Source: Micromonospora orduensis (lineage in GTDB: Bacteria; Actinomycetota; Actinomycetes; Mycobacteriales; Micromonosporaceae). From it: a stretch of DNA of 64,000 bases. The stretch covers positions 1 through 64,000 of the forward strand of contig NZ_VDFY01000190.1 of the NCBI RefSeq assembly GCF_006228125.1, read 5' to 3'. Made by a program: the position numbers and the translations under genes. Numbering within the stretch: the stretch's first letter is position 1; every line of letters begins with the position of its first letter. Positions 1 to 8,503 of the stretch are shown piece after piece. The notes below the pieces were generated by a model. The model did no database searches, was not told where the DNA came from, and saw nothing but the letters and a program-made list of their open reading frames with translations.

Positions 1-1
1 C

Positions 2-544
2 TCCGCCACCCCGTCGACCCCCGCGGCCACCCCTTCCTCCGCCGACCCGGACGCCGCGTCGCCGGCCCGCAAGGCGGCCTCGGCCCCCCCGACCGACCCG
101 GCGCCCGTCGCCGGGCTGGACGAGGACCAGATGGAGAACGCCGAGGCGATCGTCCGCGCCGGGCGGGGGATGGGCGTGCCGCGTCGTGGCCTGGTCATCG
201 CGGTGGCCACCGCCATGCAGGAGAGCAACCTGTACAACGTGGCGAGCGGTGTGCTGCCCGAGTCGCAGAACTACCCGCACCAGGGCGTCGGCTGGGACCA
301 CGACTCGGTCGGGCTGTTCCAGCAGCGCTCCAGCAGCGGTTGGGGGCCGGTGGGTCGGCTGATGGACCCGGAGTTCGCCACCCGGCAGTTCCTCACCGCG
401 CTTGAGCAGGTGCCCGGCTGGGAGCGGATGCGGCTCACCGACGCCGCCCAGGCGGTGCAGGTCTCCGCGTACCCCGAGCACTACCAGAAGCACGAGTGGC
501 GGGCCGTCCGGGTCGTCGACGCCATCCTGCCGAGCGGGCGGTAG
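2..544 (+). CDS. Lysozyme-like (lytic transglycosylase-type) domain protein, C-terminal part
   Basis: Only the last 180 residues are in the window. The frame is open from base 2 without a start codon, so the gene begins upstream. The first 40 visible residues are an Ala/Pro/Ser/Thr-rich linker typical of a secreted or surface protein. The rest resembles a lysozyme-like fold: a helix ending in MQESN (visible residue Glu74 as candidate acid) followed by DSVGLFQQR at 101-109, like the ES...GLMQ layout of lytic transglycosylases. Such domains end many actinobacterial cell-wall proteins, some labelled M23 peptidases. Peptidoglycan cleavage is inferred. Confidence 0.6.
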   Translation, partial: SATPSTPAATPSSADPDAASPARKAASAPPTDPAPVAGLDEDQMENAEAIVRAGRGMGVPRRGLVIAVATAMQESNLYNVASGVLPESQNYPHQGVGWDHDSVGLFQQRSSSGWGPVGRLMDPEFATRQFLTALEQVPGWERMRLTDAAQAVQVSAYPEHYQKHEWRAVRVVDAILPSGR

Positions 545-569
545 CCTACCGACCACTATGGACGGTGAG

Positions 570-595
570 GGTTGAGCCTGTCGCGTCCCGGGTAC
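570..595 (+). promoter_or_regulatory. SigB/SigF-type promoter GGTT-N16-GGGTAC
   Basis: GGTT at 570-573 and GGGTAC at 590-595 with a 16-base spacer. This fits the known stress-sigma consensus (GNNT-N14-16-GGGTAC/T in Streptomyces, GTTT-N15-17-GGGTAT in mycobacteria). It would drive the 48-residue gene at 651 with a leader of roughly 45 bases. Confidence 0.5.
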
Positions 596-650
596 ATCCG
601 TTGCGGGTTCGGGGTACACATGACTGAGGGATCATCGACAGGAGGACGTT

Positions 651-797
651 ATGTCACTGATGCAGCGGATCAGCGCTTTTCTGAGATCGCCCAAGGGGCA
701 GCAGCTGGTCGACCGCGGTCGGCGCGAGATGGCCAAGCCCGCCAACCAGCAGAAGCTCAAGGGGTTGGCGTCGCGGTTCTCCAACCGTCGCCGCTGA
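651..797 (+). CDS. 48-residue basic conserved small protein
   Basis: An ATG at 651 follows GGAGG at 641-645 at good spacing and opens a 48-residue frame ending in TGA at 795-797. The product (MSLMQRISAFLRSPKGQQLV...) is rich in Arg/Lys, begins with a short amphipathic helix, and has no membrane segment. I recall similar 45-50 residue proteins in Micromonosporaceae and assign no function. A stress-type promoter lies upstream at 570-595. The frame stays open beyond the TGA into the EcsC gene at 858. Confidence 0.7.
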   Translation: MSLMQRISAFLRSPKGQQLVDRGRREMAKPANQQKLKGLASRFSNRRR

Positions 798-857
798 CCA
801 CCACGTCGGCCGTCCTGCCCGCCGTCCGCCACGTCGCCGGCCGGCCCGGCGGAGGCC

Positions 858-1526
858 GTGGAAGGCCCGCCGGCCCGACTCTGGGACCGGATGCGCGACG
901 ATCCGCAGTACGCCCCGGAGCATCTCGCCCTGGAGGCGGTACGCCGGCTCGGCCCGGAGGCCGCGCAGTGGGCCGGTCGCGCCCGCGCCGAGCAGCCCGG
1001 CATCCCGGCCGACGCGCTGGCCGACCAGGCGGCCCGCAAGTTCGTCAACCTGGCCCGCCTCTCCGGTGCGGTGTCCGGTGCGGCCGGGTTGCCCGGGGCC
1101 GTCCTCGACGTGGGTGTGCTGGCCTGGACGCAGGCGCGGATGGTGCTGCACATCGCCGCCGCGTACGACGTCGACCCGCTGCACACCGACCGGGCCACCG
1201 ACCTGCTGGTGCTCCAGCGGGTGCACAAGGTCGCCGAGAGTGCCCGCCTGGCACTCGGCGTCGCCGCCGGCCGCGAGCGCGCCGACGCGCTCTTCGGACT
1301 GGGCGGGCACCGCCCGCTCGGCCGGGTCATGCTGCAACTCAGCGTCCGGCTGGCCCGGATGGCCGGTGTGCGGGCGGCCAAGCGGATGGTCGCCAAGCTC
1401 GTGCCCGGCGCCGCGATCGTGCTGGGCACCTGGGCCAACTCGTCGGCCACCAAGGAACTCGCCGAGCGCTCCCGGGAGCTCTACCGGCCGCGCGGCGCGG
1501 CCCTGCCGGGCCCCCGGCAGGGCTGA
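858..1526 (+). CDS. EcsC family protein
   Basis: The 222-residue product matches the EcsC family (PF12787): an N-terminal WDRMRDDPQYAPEHLALEAV segment, a central hydrophobic Gly/Ala-rich part around residues 65-110, and a basic C-terminal helix region. EcsC of Bacillus sits beside an ABC exporter, but its biochemical role is unknown and no ABC genes are next to this one. The start is GTG at 858, the only start candidate in frame after the preceding TGA. GGAGG at 851-855 is unusually close. The gene ends 3 bases from the convergent SGNH gene. Confidence 0.75.
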   Translation: MEGPPARLWDRMRDDPQYAPEHLALEAVRRLGPEAAQWAGRARAEQPGIPADALADQAARKFVNLARLSGAVSGAAGLPGAVLDVGVLAWTQARMVLHIAAAYDVDPLHTDRATDLLVLQRVHKVAESARLALGVAAGRERADALFGLGGHRPLGRVMLQLSVRLARMAGVRAAKRMVAKLVPGAAIVLGTWANSSATKELAERSRELYRPRGAALPGPRQG

Positions 1527-1529
1527 GCG

Positions 1530-2381
1530 TCAGTCGGCGAGGCCGGAGGAGCGCCAGGTCACCTCGGCGAGCCGGCCCTGCCCGTCGACGTTCGGGTGGA
1601 ACCAGTCCAGCGGGTTCAGCATGTCCAGGGTGAACCGCACCCGGTGCACCGCGCCGCCGTCGTGCCGGCAGCGCGAGCCGTACGCCCGGCACGCCGCCAC
1701 CAACTCGCTGTTGTACGCGTCGATCCGGTCCCGCACCGCGGCCCGACGGCTTCGGTCGGCGGGCGCGGTCGACGTCGCGTTGGCCAACAGGGCCGGGCAG
1801 ACGCCGCGTCGCCAGGCGCGCGTCGCCCGCGCGTCGCCGTGCCCGACCTCCCAGAGCCGGTACAGGTCGGGGATGCTCACCACCAGCACCCGGGCCTTGG
1901 GGCGGCCGGTACGCAGTGCCCGCAGGCCGCGGTCGACGTCGGCCCGGAACTCGGCCACCGGTGTCATGGCGTCCACCCCGCCCCGGCAGACGTCGTTGGC
2001 GCCGATCAGCACGGTGACGTAGTCGGCGCGGTCGCGTACCGCGGCCTTCGCCTGCCCTTCCAGGGCGTCCGCGCGGGCGCCGGAACGGGCGTGGTTGTAC
2101 GCCCGGCCGCGGATCGACGGGTCCTGGTCGAGCAGTCGCCGGTAGTGGCTGCGCACCCGCAGGCCGTCCCCGGTCGACCAGGAGTTGCGCTCGCAGGAGG
2201 TGAGCACCAGGCAGGAGGCGAAGCCGGTGCTTATCGAGTCGCCGAGGGCGGCGATGCCGCCCGGTCCGCCGGGTTGCCCGGCGCTGCGGGTGGGGCGGGG
2301 CGCCGCCGAACCGCCTCCTTCGCAGGCCAACGCGACAAGCGCCGCGAGGCAGGCCAGGGTGGCGACCCAGCGTCGAGGCAT
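1530..2381 (-). CDS. SGNH/GDSL-type hydrolase, predicted lipoprotein
   Basis: 283 residues. The N terminus is a signal peptide with lipobox VALAC (Cys20), so the enzyme is probably anchored on the outer face of the membrane. The SGNH blocks are visible: GDSIS with nucleophile Ser49, the block III GAND motif near residue 127, and DWFHP with Asp259/His262 completing the triad. Expected activity is ester hydrolysis on lipids, acyl sugars or cell-wall esters; the substrate is unknown. ATG start with GGGAGA ahead of it. Convergent with EcsC. Confidence 0.85.
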   Translation of the reverse strand: MPRRWVATLACLAALVALACEGGGSAAPRPTRSAGQPGGPGGIAALGDSISTGFASCLVLTSCERNSWSTGDGLRVRSHYRRLLDQDPSIRGRAYNHARSGARADALEGQAKAAVRDRADYVTVLIGANDVCRGGVDAMTPVAEFRADVDRGLRALRTGRPKARVLVVSIPDLYRLWEVGHGDARATRAWRRGVCPALLANATSTAPADRSRRAAVRDRIDAYNSELVAACRAYGSRCRHDGGAVHRVRFTLDMLNPLDWFHPNVDGQGRLAEVTWRSSGLAD

Positions 2382-2513
2382 GACGTCTCCCGTTTCCGCA
2401 GCGCAGAGCGACAGTCCGGTAACTCTAAGCGTAGGACGTGGTTTGTCGGGAAGGTGCTGTCGGGTATGCGGCAGAGTGCCGGCGCCGGCATCGCTCGGCT
2501 GCTATGAGGCCGC

Positions 2514-2539
2514 CCGGTACGGCCCGAGCCCCGTACCGG
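2514..2539. repeat. 9-bp inverted repeat upstream of small membrane gene
   Basis: CCGGTACGG at 2514-2522 pairs perfectly with CCGTACCGG at 2531-2539 across an 8-base loop. It abuts the -35 element of the promoter at 2538-2562, so it could be an operator or a small hairpin. Confidence 0.4.
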
Positions 2540-2562
2540 TTAAGTCCCCCGATCGGGGGTAG
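2538..2562 (+). promoter_or_regulatory. SigB/SigF-type promoter GGTT-N15-GGGTAG overlapping a 14-bp palindrome
   Basis: GGTT at 2538-2541 and GGGTAG at 2557-2562 are 15 bases apart. The spacer and -10 overlap the perfect palindrome CCCCCGATCGGGGG at 2546-2559. The -10 ends 10 bases before the ATG at 2573, so the transcript would have almost no leader. Confidence 0.45.
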
Positions 2563-2572
2563 ATCGGGAGGT

Positions 2573-2836
2573 ATGACGAGATCGCAGCCCCGGCGTGCCC
2601 GCGGCACCGTCGGCCACGCGAACAGCGCGCTGAACCTCCGCCTCGCCCTCGCCACCTTCGGCCTGGTGATCATGGTGATCTTCGCGGTGCTGGCGTTCTG
2701 GGCCGGCATCGTCTGGCTCGGCGTGGTCTGCGCGATCCTCGCCGCCGTCGCCGTGGTCGACCTGGTCGTGATCCAGCGCCGCCGCGCCGCCCGCCGCCGC
2801 GAGGAGCCGGGCGTACGACACTCGCTGTTCGAGTGA
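2573..2836 (+). CDS. Small two-helix membrane protein
   Basis: 87 residues: a basic cytoplasmic N terminus, two hydrophobic segments at about residues 25-45 and 48-66, then a strongly basic tail ([11 protein letters not shown]). No known domain recognised. The ATG at 2573 has GGGAGG only one base upstream, too close for a normal Shine-Dalgarno site. The stress-type promoter 10 bases upstream suggests a nearly leaderless message. It is followed after 12 bases by the aldehyde dehydrogenase and may be cotranscribed with it. Confidence 0.65.
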   Translation: MTRSQPRRARGTVGHANSALNLRLALATFGLVIMVIFAVLAFWAGIVWLGVVCAILAAVAVVDLVVIQRRRAARRREEPGVRHSLFE

Positions 2837-2848
2837 CAGGAGGACGAG

Positions 2849-4261
2849 ATGCCCATCGCCACCACCAACCCCGCCACCGGTCAGGTGCTCAAGACCTACG
2901 AGGCGATGTCCACCGAACAGCTCGACGCCGCCATCGAGCGGACCGACCTCGCGTTCCGGCAGCTCCGGGCGACCACCGTCGAGCAGCGCGCCGGGTGGAT
3001 GAGGGCGGCGGCCGACCTGCTCGACGCCGAACGCGACGAGATCGCCCGGATCATGACCACGGAGATGGGCAAGACGTACGTGGCGGCGCAGGCCGAGGTG
3101 ACCAAGTGCGCCACGGCCGCCCGCTTCTACGCCGACAAGGCGTCGGCGTTCCTCGCCGACCAGCCGGCCGACGCCGACGCCGTCAAGGCGACCCGGGCGT
3201 TCATCCGCTACCAGCCGATCGGCGTGGTGCTCGCGGTGATGCCGTGGAACTTCCCGCTCTGGCAGGTGATGCGCTTCGCCGCGCCGGCGCTGATGGCCGG
3301 CAATACCGGCCTGCTCAAGCACGCCTCGAACGTGCCGCAGACCGCGCTTCTGCTGGAGGACGTGTTCCGGCGGGCCGGCTTCCCCGAGGGGGCGTTCACC
3401 GCCGTGCTGGTCGGCTCGGACGCCGTGGACCGCATCCTCAGCGACCCCCGGGTACGCGCCGCCACGCTCACCGGCAGCGAGACCGCCGGTCGGTCCATCG
3501 CGCAGATCGCCGGACGGGAACTGAAGAAGACAGTCCTCGAACTCGGCGGCAGCGACCCCTTCGTGGTGATGCCCTCGGCCGACGTGGACCGGGCCGCCGA
3601 GGTCGCCACCACTGCCCGCTGCCAGAACAACGGCCAGTCCTGCATCGCCGCCAAGCGGTTCATCGTGCACACCGACGTCTTCGACGCGTTCGCCGAGAAG
3701 TTCGCCGCGAACATGGCCGCGCTGCGCGTCGGCGACCCGATGGACCCGAACACCGACGTCGGCCCGCTGGCCAGCGAGCGGGGCCGCGACGAGGTGCACG
3801 CCCAGGTGCGGGACGCGGTCGACAACGGCGCGACCGTGCTCTGCGGCGGTGAGCTGCCCGGCGGCGACGGCTGGTTCTACCCGCCGACCGTGGTCACCGA
3901 CCTCACCCCGCAAATGCGGATGTGGTCCGAGGAGGTCTTCGGCCCGGTCGCCGGCCTGTACCGGGTGTCGTCGTACTCCGAGGCGATCGAGGTCGCCAAC
4001 GGCACCAGCTTCGGGCTCGGCTCGAACGCCTGGACGCGGGACCCGGCCGAGCAGGAACGCTTCGCCACCGACCTGGACGCCGGGAACGTCTTCATCAACG
4101 GGATGACCACCTCGTACCCGGAGCTGCCGTTCGGCGGTGTGAAGAACTCCGGCTACGGGCGGGAACTGTCCGAACTGGGCATGCGGGAGTTCTGCAACAT
4201 CAAGACGGTCTGGGTGGGCGAGGGTGCGGCTTCCGCCGGCGCCGGCGCGCACGCCGAGTAG
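2849..4261 (+). CDS. NAD(P)+-dependent succinate-semialdehyde dehydrogenase family protein
   Basis: 470 residues, normal for the aldehyde dehydrogenase superfamily. The catalytic Cys265 lies in NNGQSCIAAKR and the general base Glu231 in LELGGSDPF. The substrate-side features resemble GabD1-type succinate-semialdehyde dehydrogenases, which oxidise the semialdehyde to succinate in 4-aminobutyrate breakdown. Other short-chain aldehydes cannot be excluded. ATG start with AGGAGGACGAG at ideal spacing. No transaminase gene is nearby, so the pathway link is inference. Confidence 0.85.
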   Translation: MPIATTNPATGQVLKTYEAMSTEQLDAAIERTDLAFRQLRATTVEQRAGWMRAAADLLDAERDEIARIMTTEMGKTYVAAQAEVTKCATAARFYADKASAFLADQPADADAVKATRAFIRYQPIGVVLAVMPWNFPLWQVMRFAAPALMAGNTGLLKHASNVPQTALLLEDVFRRAGFPEGAFTAVLVGSDAVDRILSDPRVRAATLTGSETAGRSIAQIAGRELKKTVLELGGSDPFVVMPSADVDRAAEVATTARCQNNGQSCIAAKRFIVHTDVFDAFAEKFAANMAALRVGDPMDPNTDVGPLASERGRDEVHAQVRDAVDNGATVLCGGELPGGDGWFYPPTVVTDLTPQMRMWSEEVFGPVAGLYRVSSYSEAIEVANGTSFGLGSNAWTRDPAEQERFATDLDAGNVFINGMTTSYPELPFGGVKNSGYGRELSELGMREFCNIKTVWVGEGAASAGAGAHAE

Positions 4262-4313
4262 CTTCCCGCGCGGCACGCATCACCGGACGCCGTGATGGGT
4301 AGGAAGTGCGCCC

Positions 4314-5279
4314 ATGACGTCGTTCGGGTTCCACGCCTCGCATGAACAGATCGGTCCGCGCGCCCTGCTGGAGGCGGTGATGCACGCCGAGCGGGCCGGC
4401 TTCGACGCCGCCATGTGCTCGGACCACTTCTCCCCGTGGAGCGCCCGGCAGGGCGAGTCCGGCTTCGCCTGGTCCTGGCTGGGCGCGGCCCTGCAGGCCA
4501 CCGGCATGCCGTTCGGCGTGGTCAACGCACCTGGGCAGCGGTACCACCCGGCGATCATCGCGCAGGCGATCGGCACCCTCGGCGCCATGTACCCGGGTCG
4601 GTTCTGGGCGGCGCTGGGCACCGGTGAGGCCAGCAACGAGCACATCACCGGCGACGCGTGGCCGCGCAAGGACGTCCGCGCCGCCCGCCTGCGCGAGTGC
4701 GTGGACGTGATCCGCGCCCTCCTCGCCGGCGAGGAGGTCAGTCACGACGGCCTGGTCCGGGTGGACCGGGCCCGGCTGTGGACCCGCCCCGAGGAGCCAC
4801 CCGCGCTGGTCGGCGCCGCCGTCAGCGTGGCCACCGCCCGTTGGTGCGCCGAGTGGGCCGACGGCCTGATCACCGTCAACGCCCCGGTGGCGCACCTGCG
4901 CGAGATGATCGACGCGTACCGGGACGCCGGTGGCCGTGGGTCCCTGCACCTCCAGGTGCACGTCTCCTGGGCACCGGAGCAGGCGCAGGCCGAGGCCCTC
5001 GCGTACGACCAGTGGCGCAGCAACGTCTTCGCCCCGCCGGTCTGCTGGGACCTGGAGACCGTCGAGCACTTCGACGTGGTCTCCGCCGACGTGCCGGCGC
5101 AGCGGGTCGCCGAGGTGGTGAACGTCTCCGCCGACCTGGGCCGACACGTCGGTTGGCTCCAGGAGTACCTGGAGCTCGGCTTCGACCAGATCGCCCTGCA
5201 CCACGTCGGGCAGGAGCAGCGCGCGTTCATCGACGCGTTCGGCGCCGAAGTGCTGCCGAAGCTGCGCCCGGGCGGCTGA
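4314..5279 (+). CDS. TIGR03885-type LLM class flavin-dependent oxidoreductase
   Basis: 321 residues with the luciferase-like TIM-barrel pattern: MTSFGFHASHEQ at the start, the MCSDHFSPW segment near residue 40, and ALGTGEASNEHITGD near 100. These match the TIGR03885 group of non-F420 flavin monooxygenase relatives in actinobacteria. FMN use and substrate are not readable from the sequence. It lies 52 bases after the aldehyde dehydrogenase on the same strand, so an oxidative operon is possible but unproven. Confidence 0.8.
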   Translation: MTSFGFHASHEQIGPRALLEAVMHAERAGFDAAMCSDHFSPWSARQGESGFAWSWLGAALQATGMPFGVVNAPGQRYHPAIIAQAIGTLGAMYPGRFWAALGTGEASNEHITGDAWPRKDVRAARLRECVDVIRALLAGEEVSHDGLVRVDRARLWTRPEEPPALVGAAVSVATARWCAEWADGLITVNAPVAHLREMIDAYRDAGGRGSLHLQVHVSWAPEQAQAEALAYDQWRSNVFAPPVCWDLETVEHFDVVSADVPAQRVAEVVNVSADLGRHVGWLQEYLELGFDQIALHHVGQEQRAFIDAFGAEVLPKLRPGG

Positions 5280-5303
5280 TCCGGGCGCGCCTGCGCGTGC
5301 CCC

Positions 5304-5309
5304 TAGGCT
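5304..5309 (+). promoter_or_regulatory. -10 element TAGGCT, leaderless promoter
   Basis: TAGGCT ends 8 bases before the ATG at 5318, and no Shine-Dalgarno sequence precedes that ATG. Transcription starting about 7 bases after the -10 would begin at or next to the start codon. Confidence 0.45.
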
Positions 5310-5317
5310 CGTACCCC

Positions 5318-6889
5318 ATGGAAAGCCTGTTTCCGGTCGTCGTGTTCCTGGCGATCGCCACCCTGGGCGCCGCGCTGGCCCGCCGGTTCGGCCTGCTCGC
5401 GCCGATCGTGCTGGTCGTCCTCGGCCTGGCGCTGTCGTTCGTGCCGGGCTTCCCGCAGGTCGAGCTCGACCCCGAGCTGGTGCTCGTCGGCATCCTGCCG
5501 CCGCTGCTCTACGTCGCCGCGTTGGAGACGTCGGTGCCGGCGTTCAAGACCAACATCAGGCCCATCCTGCTGCTCGCCGTCGGTCTGGTGCTGTTCACCG
5601 CGTTCGTGGTCGGGTTCGTGCTGCACCTGTTGCTGCCGCAGCTGCCGTTCGCGATCTGCCTGGCCCTCGGCGCGGTGGTCGCCCCGCCGGACGCGGTGGC
5701 CGCCACGGCGGTCGCCCGCCGGGTCGGCCTGCCCCGCCGGGTGGTCACCATCCTGGAGGGCGAGAGCCTGGTCAACGACGCCACCGCGCTGGTGCTGCTG
5801 CGGGTCGCGACGCTGGCCACCATCGGCTCGGCGGTCGGCACCACCGAGGTCGCGGTCGAGGTGCTGCGGGCCACCGGCGGCGGCATCCTGATCGGGGCGC
5901 TCGGCGCGCTGGTCTTCGGTTTCCTGCACCGGCGGATCACCGACCCGCTGCTGGACAACGCGCTGTCGCTGATCATCCCGTTCGCGGTGGTGTTCACCGC
6001 CGAGCACCTGCACGCCTCCGGTGTGGTCGCGGTGGTCGTCACCGGCCTGGTGCTCGGGCACAAGCTGCCCCAGCTGCTGTCGGCGGCGTCCCGGTTGCAG
6101 GTCGGCGCGTTCTGGCGGCTGGTCCGCTTCCTGCTGGAGGGCCTGGTCTTCCTGCTGGTCGGGCTCCAGCTGCGGGAGGTGCTCCGCGACCTGGACGAAC
6201 CGGTCGGCTCGCTCGTCCTGACCACCTTCGCGGTGCTCGCCGCCGTCTTCCTGACCCGGTTCGTCTGGCTCTTCCCGGCCACCTACCTGGCCCGGCTGGT
6301 CCCGCGGGTTCGCCGCCGGGATGTCCGGCCGTCGCCCAAGTTCCCGATCATCATCGGCTGGGCCGGGATGCGCGGTGTGGTGACCCTGGCCGCCGCCCTC
6401 GCCCTGCCGCTCACCCTGGCCGACGGTGAGCCGTACCCGAGGGCTCTGTTCATCTGGCTGGCCTTCGCGGTGATCGTCTTCACGCTTGTCGGTCAGGGCG
6501 CCACGCTACCGCTTGTCGCCCGCCGGTTGAAGCTGCCGCAGGACGACCCCGTGCAGGACGCGCTGTCCGCCGCCGGTGTGCAGCAGCAGGCCAGCCGGGC
6601 AGCCCGGGAACGCCTCGACGAGCTGGCCGACAGTGCCCCGGAGGCGGTGGTGGACCGGCTGCGCCGGGCGTCGGAGGACCGCACCAACATGGCCTGGGAG
6701 CGGCTCGGAGGGGCCGAGCGGGAGACTCCGTCGCAGGCGTACGGTCGGTTGCGACAAGAGATGATCGACGCCGAGCGGGAGGTGTTCCGGGCCGCCCGGG
6801 ACTCCGGTCGGATCCCTGAGGAGGTGCTGGTGCAGGCCTATCGTGACCTGGACCTGGAAGAGTCGTTGCTGCGGGAGGTCGAGAAGTGA
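5318..6889 (+). CDS. Na+/H+ antiporter, CPA1 family
   Basis: 523 residues with about 12 membrane helices in the first 410, then a cytoplasmic tail of roughly 110 residues rich in charged helices. Family landmarks are PPDAVAATAVARR and ESLVNDATALVLL, where the ND pair forms the ion-binding core. It should exchange cytoplasmic Na+ for external H+ or the reverse, supporting pH and sodium homeostasis. The start at 5318 gives the expected first helix (FPVVVFLAIATLGAALA). It overlaps the next gene as GTGA. Confidence 0.88.
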   Translation: MESLFPVVVFLAIATLGAALARRFGLLAPIVLVVLGLALSFVPGFPQVELDPELVLVGILPPLLYVAALETSVPAFKTNIRPILLLAVGLVLFTAFVVGFVLHLLLPQLPFAICLALGAVVAPPDAVAATAVARRVGLPRRVVTILEGESLVNDATALVLLRVATLATIGSAVGTTEVAVEVLRATGGGILIGALGALVFGFLHRRITDPLLDNALSLIIPFAVVFTAEHLHASGVVAVVVTGLVLGHKLPQLLSAASRLQVGAFWRLVRFLLEGLVFLLVGLQLREVLRDLDEPVGSLVLTTFAVLAAVFLTRFVWLFPATYLARLVPRVRRRDVRPSPKFPIIIGWAGMRGVVTLAAALALPLTLADGEPYPRALFIWLAFAVIVFTLVGQGATLPLVARRLKLPQDDPVQDALSAAGVQQQASRAARERLDELADSAPEAVVDRLRRASEDRTNMAWERLGGAERETPSQAYGRLRQEMIDAEREVFRAARDSGRIPEEVLVQAYRDLDLEESLLREVEK

Positions 6890-7143
6890 GCTGCCAGCAC
6901 CTGGCCGAGGCCGGCGCCGCCGAGCCGCGCACCCCCGACGAGTGCGCGGACTGCGTCGCCATCGGCGAGACGTACTGGGTGCACCTGCGCACCTGCCTGA
7001 CCTGCGGGCAGGTCGGCTGCTGCGACTCGTCGCCCAACCAGCACGCCAGCAAGCACTACGCGTCCACCGGTCACCCGGTGATCCGTTCGGCGCAGCCCGG
7101 CGAGGCCTGGCGCTGGTGCTACGTCGACGAGGAGATCGGCTGA
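6886..7143 (+). CDS. UBP-type zinc finger protein
   Basis: 85 residues with the ZnF-UBP pattern: Cys3/His5, CxxC at DECADC, CLTCGQVGCCDSS, then H...H in NQHASKHYASTGHP. In eukaryotes this fold binds the free C terminus of ubiquitin. Stand-alone bacterial copies occur in actinobacteria and their ligand is unknown. The GTG start overlaps the stop of the antiporter gene, so the two are probably translationally coupled, perhaps linking the finger to antiporter control. Its last 25 bases overlap the convergent MFS gene. Confidence 0.82.
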   Translation: MSCQHLAEAGAAEPRTPDECADCVAIGETYWVHLRTCLTCGQVGCCDSSPNQHASKHYASTGHPVIRSAQPGEAWRWCYVDEEIG

Positions 7144-8393
7144 TCGCTGACCGCTGCTGATCCGGCGCGTGTCGCCAGGGCCCGCCGGGCGAGCGGCGGC
7201 ACGGCCAGACCGGTGACGGCGAGCAGCCCGGCCAGGACCAGCCAGCCGGTCGGGCCGCCGTCGAGGATCAGCCAGGTCAGTAGGGCCGGCCCCGCCGCGC
7301 GGGCCAGCCCGGTCAGCAGTCCGTCGACCCCCTGGTAGGCGCCGAGGGCATCCGGGGCGGCCAGGTCGTACGCCAGCGCCGCCCCGGACGCGCCGTGCCA
7401 CAGGTCGCCGACGGTGTAGATCACGGTGGCACCGAGCAGCAGAATGATCGCCAGCGCGGTGGGTACGGCGTCGGTCGCGGCCCAGAGCAGCATCCCGGCC
7501 GCGAGCACGAGCCCGGCGCGGCGCATCGTCCGCGCCGCCGGCAGCGCCCGCCGCGCGCCACGATTCAGCCGTACCGCGAGCAGCACGGTGAGCAGCGTGT
7601 TGACCAGGAGCACGGCGGAGACCGTCACCGGCGGCGCGTCGGTGCGGGTCACCACCCACAGCGGCAGCACCAACGTCAGCGCCACCCAGTGCAGGGAGAG
7701 CACCGCCGAGGCCCCGGCGACCGCGAGGAACGGCCCGTCGCGCAGCGCCCGACCAGCTCGCGGCCGGACCGCCCGCCGGGCCGGCGGGTACGCCGGCAGT
7801 CGCATGATCAGCGCCGCCGAGACCAGGTAGGTCACGACGTTGCCGAGCACCAGCATCCGGTACGCCCACCGGGTGTCCGCCACCAGCGCGAACCCGCCCA
7901 GCGCCGCGCCGACCGCCACGCCCAGGTTGGCCACCGCGCGCAGGGTGGCGAAGGCGTGCACCCGGCCCCGCGGACCGCCGACGGCGGCTACCAACGCGGC
8001 GCGGACCGCCAGGTTGCCGGAGACCAGCAGCGCGTCCAGCGTGGCCACCAGGAGGAAGGCCGGAAATGAGCCGACCAGCAGGTACGTGGCCGCGACGGCG
8101 GCCTGCGCCAGTTGCAGCACCGCCCGCAGGCTCCGGGGGTCACACCGGTCGGCCAGCCCGCCGATCGGCACGCTGGCGGTCAGCCCGACCAGACCGGCGG
8201 CGGTGAGCCCCAGCCCCACCTCGGTGGGGGTCAACCCGACGACGCGGGTGAGGTAGAGCGCCGCGCCGGTCACCCACAGCCCGGTGCCGACAGTATTGGC
8301 GAGAGTGGCAAGCGACAGGGTGCGCAGCCGACCGGGCGGCGGCAGCGGCGACAACGACCGCCAGCGGCCGAGAATCGCAGCCGTGATGCCCAC
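7119..8393 (-). CDS. MFS transporter
   Basis: 424 residues with 12 predicted membrane helices. The loop between helices 2 and 3 reads PIGGLADRCDPRSLRA, the major facilitator motif A position. Drug- or metabolite-efflux type is likely, substrate unknown. The start is GTG at 8393 (VGITAAILGRW). The stop lies inside the 3' end of the convergent zinc-finger gene. Confidence 0.8.
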   Translation of the reverse strand: MGITAAILGRWRSLSPLPPPGRLRTLSLATLANTVGTGLWVTGAALYLTRVVGLTPTEVGLGLTAAGLVGLTASVPIGGLADRCDPRSLRAVLQLAQAAVAATYLLVGSFPAFLLVATLDALLVSGNLAVRAALVAAVGGPRGRVHAFATLRAVANLGVAVGAALGGFALVADTRWAYRMLVLGNVVTYLVSAALIMRLPAYPPARRAVRPRAGRALRDGPFLAVAGASAVLSLHWVALTLVLPLWVVTRTDAPPVTVSAVLLVNTLLTVLLAVRLNRGARRALPAARTMRRAGLVLAAGMLLWAATDAVPTALAIILLLGATVIYTVGDLWHGASGAALAYDLAAPDALGAYQGVDGLLTGLARAAGPALLTWLILDGGPTGWLVLAGLLAVTGLAVPPLARRALATRAGSAAVSDQPISSST

Positions 8394-8460
8394 ACATCGA
8401 ACCTAGAGGCGACGCCCGCCCGTCGATGCCCCACGCGGAGCGGCCTTCGTCACAGCGTGG

Positions 8461-8499
8461 CCTCCTGGTGGCCGCCCGTGACGGGCGGCCACCAGGAGG
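8461..8499 (-). terminator. Strong hairpin terminator of the GH9 gene
   Basis: Perfect 17-bp arms (8461-8477 and 8483-8499) flank GTGAC, 4 bases beyond the cellulase stop codon. No T-run follows, as is common in high-GC actinobacteria. Confidence 0.75.
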
Positions 8500-8503
8500 G
8501 GAG

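Noticed and set aside
572-1633. A 353-codon plus-strand frame over the small protein and EcsC
   Set aside because: Its product is a run of Arg, Pro, Gly and Ala with no fold, while the overlapping EcsC frame has a recognisable family. It is a shadow of GC-rich coding DNA.
2540-4276. A 578-codon minus-strand frame opposite the aldehyde dehydrogenase
   Set aside because: The product is His/Gly/Val/Arg-rich low-complexity sequence with no domain; the opposite strand encodes an intact dehydrogenase.
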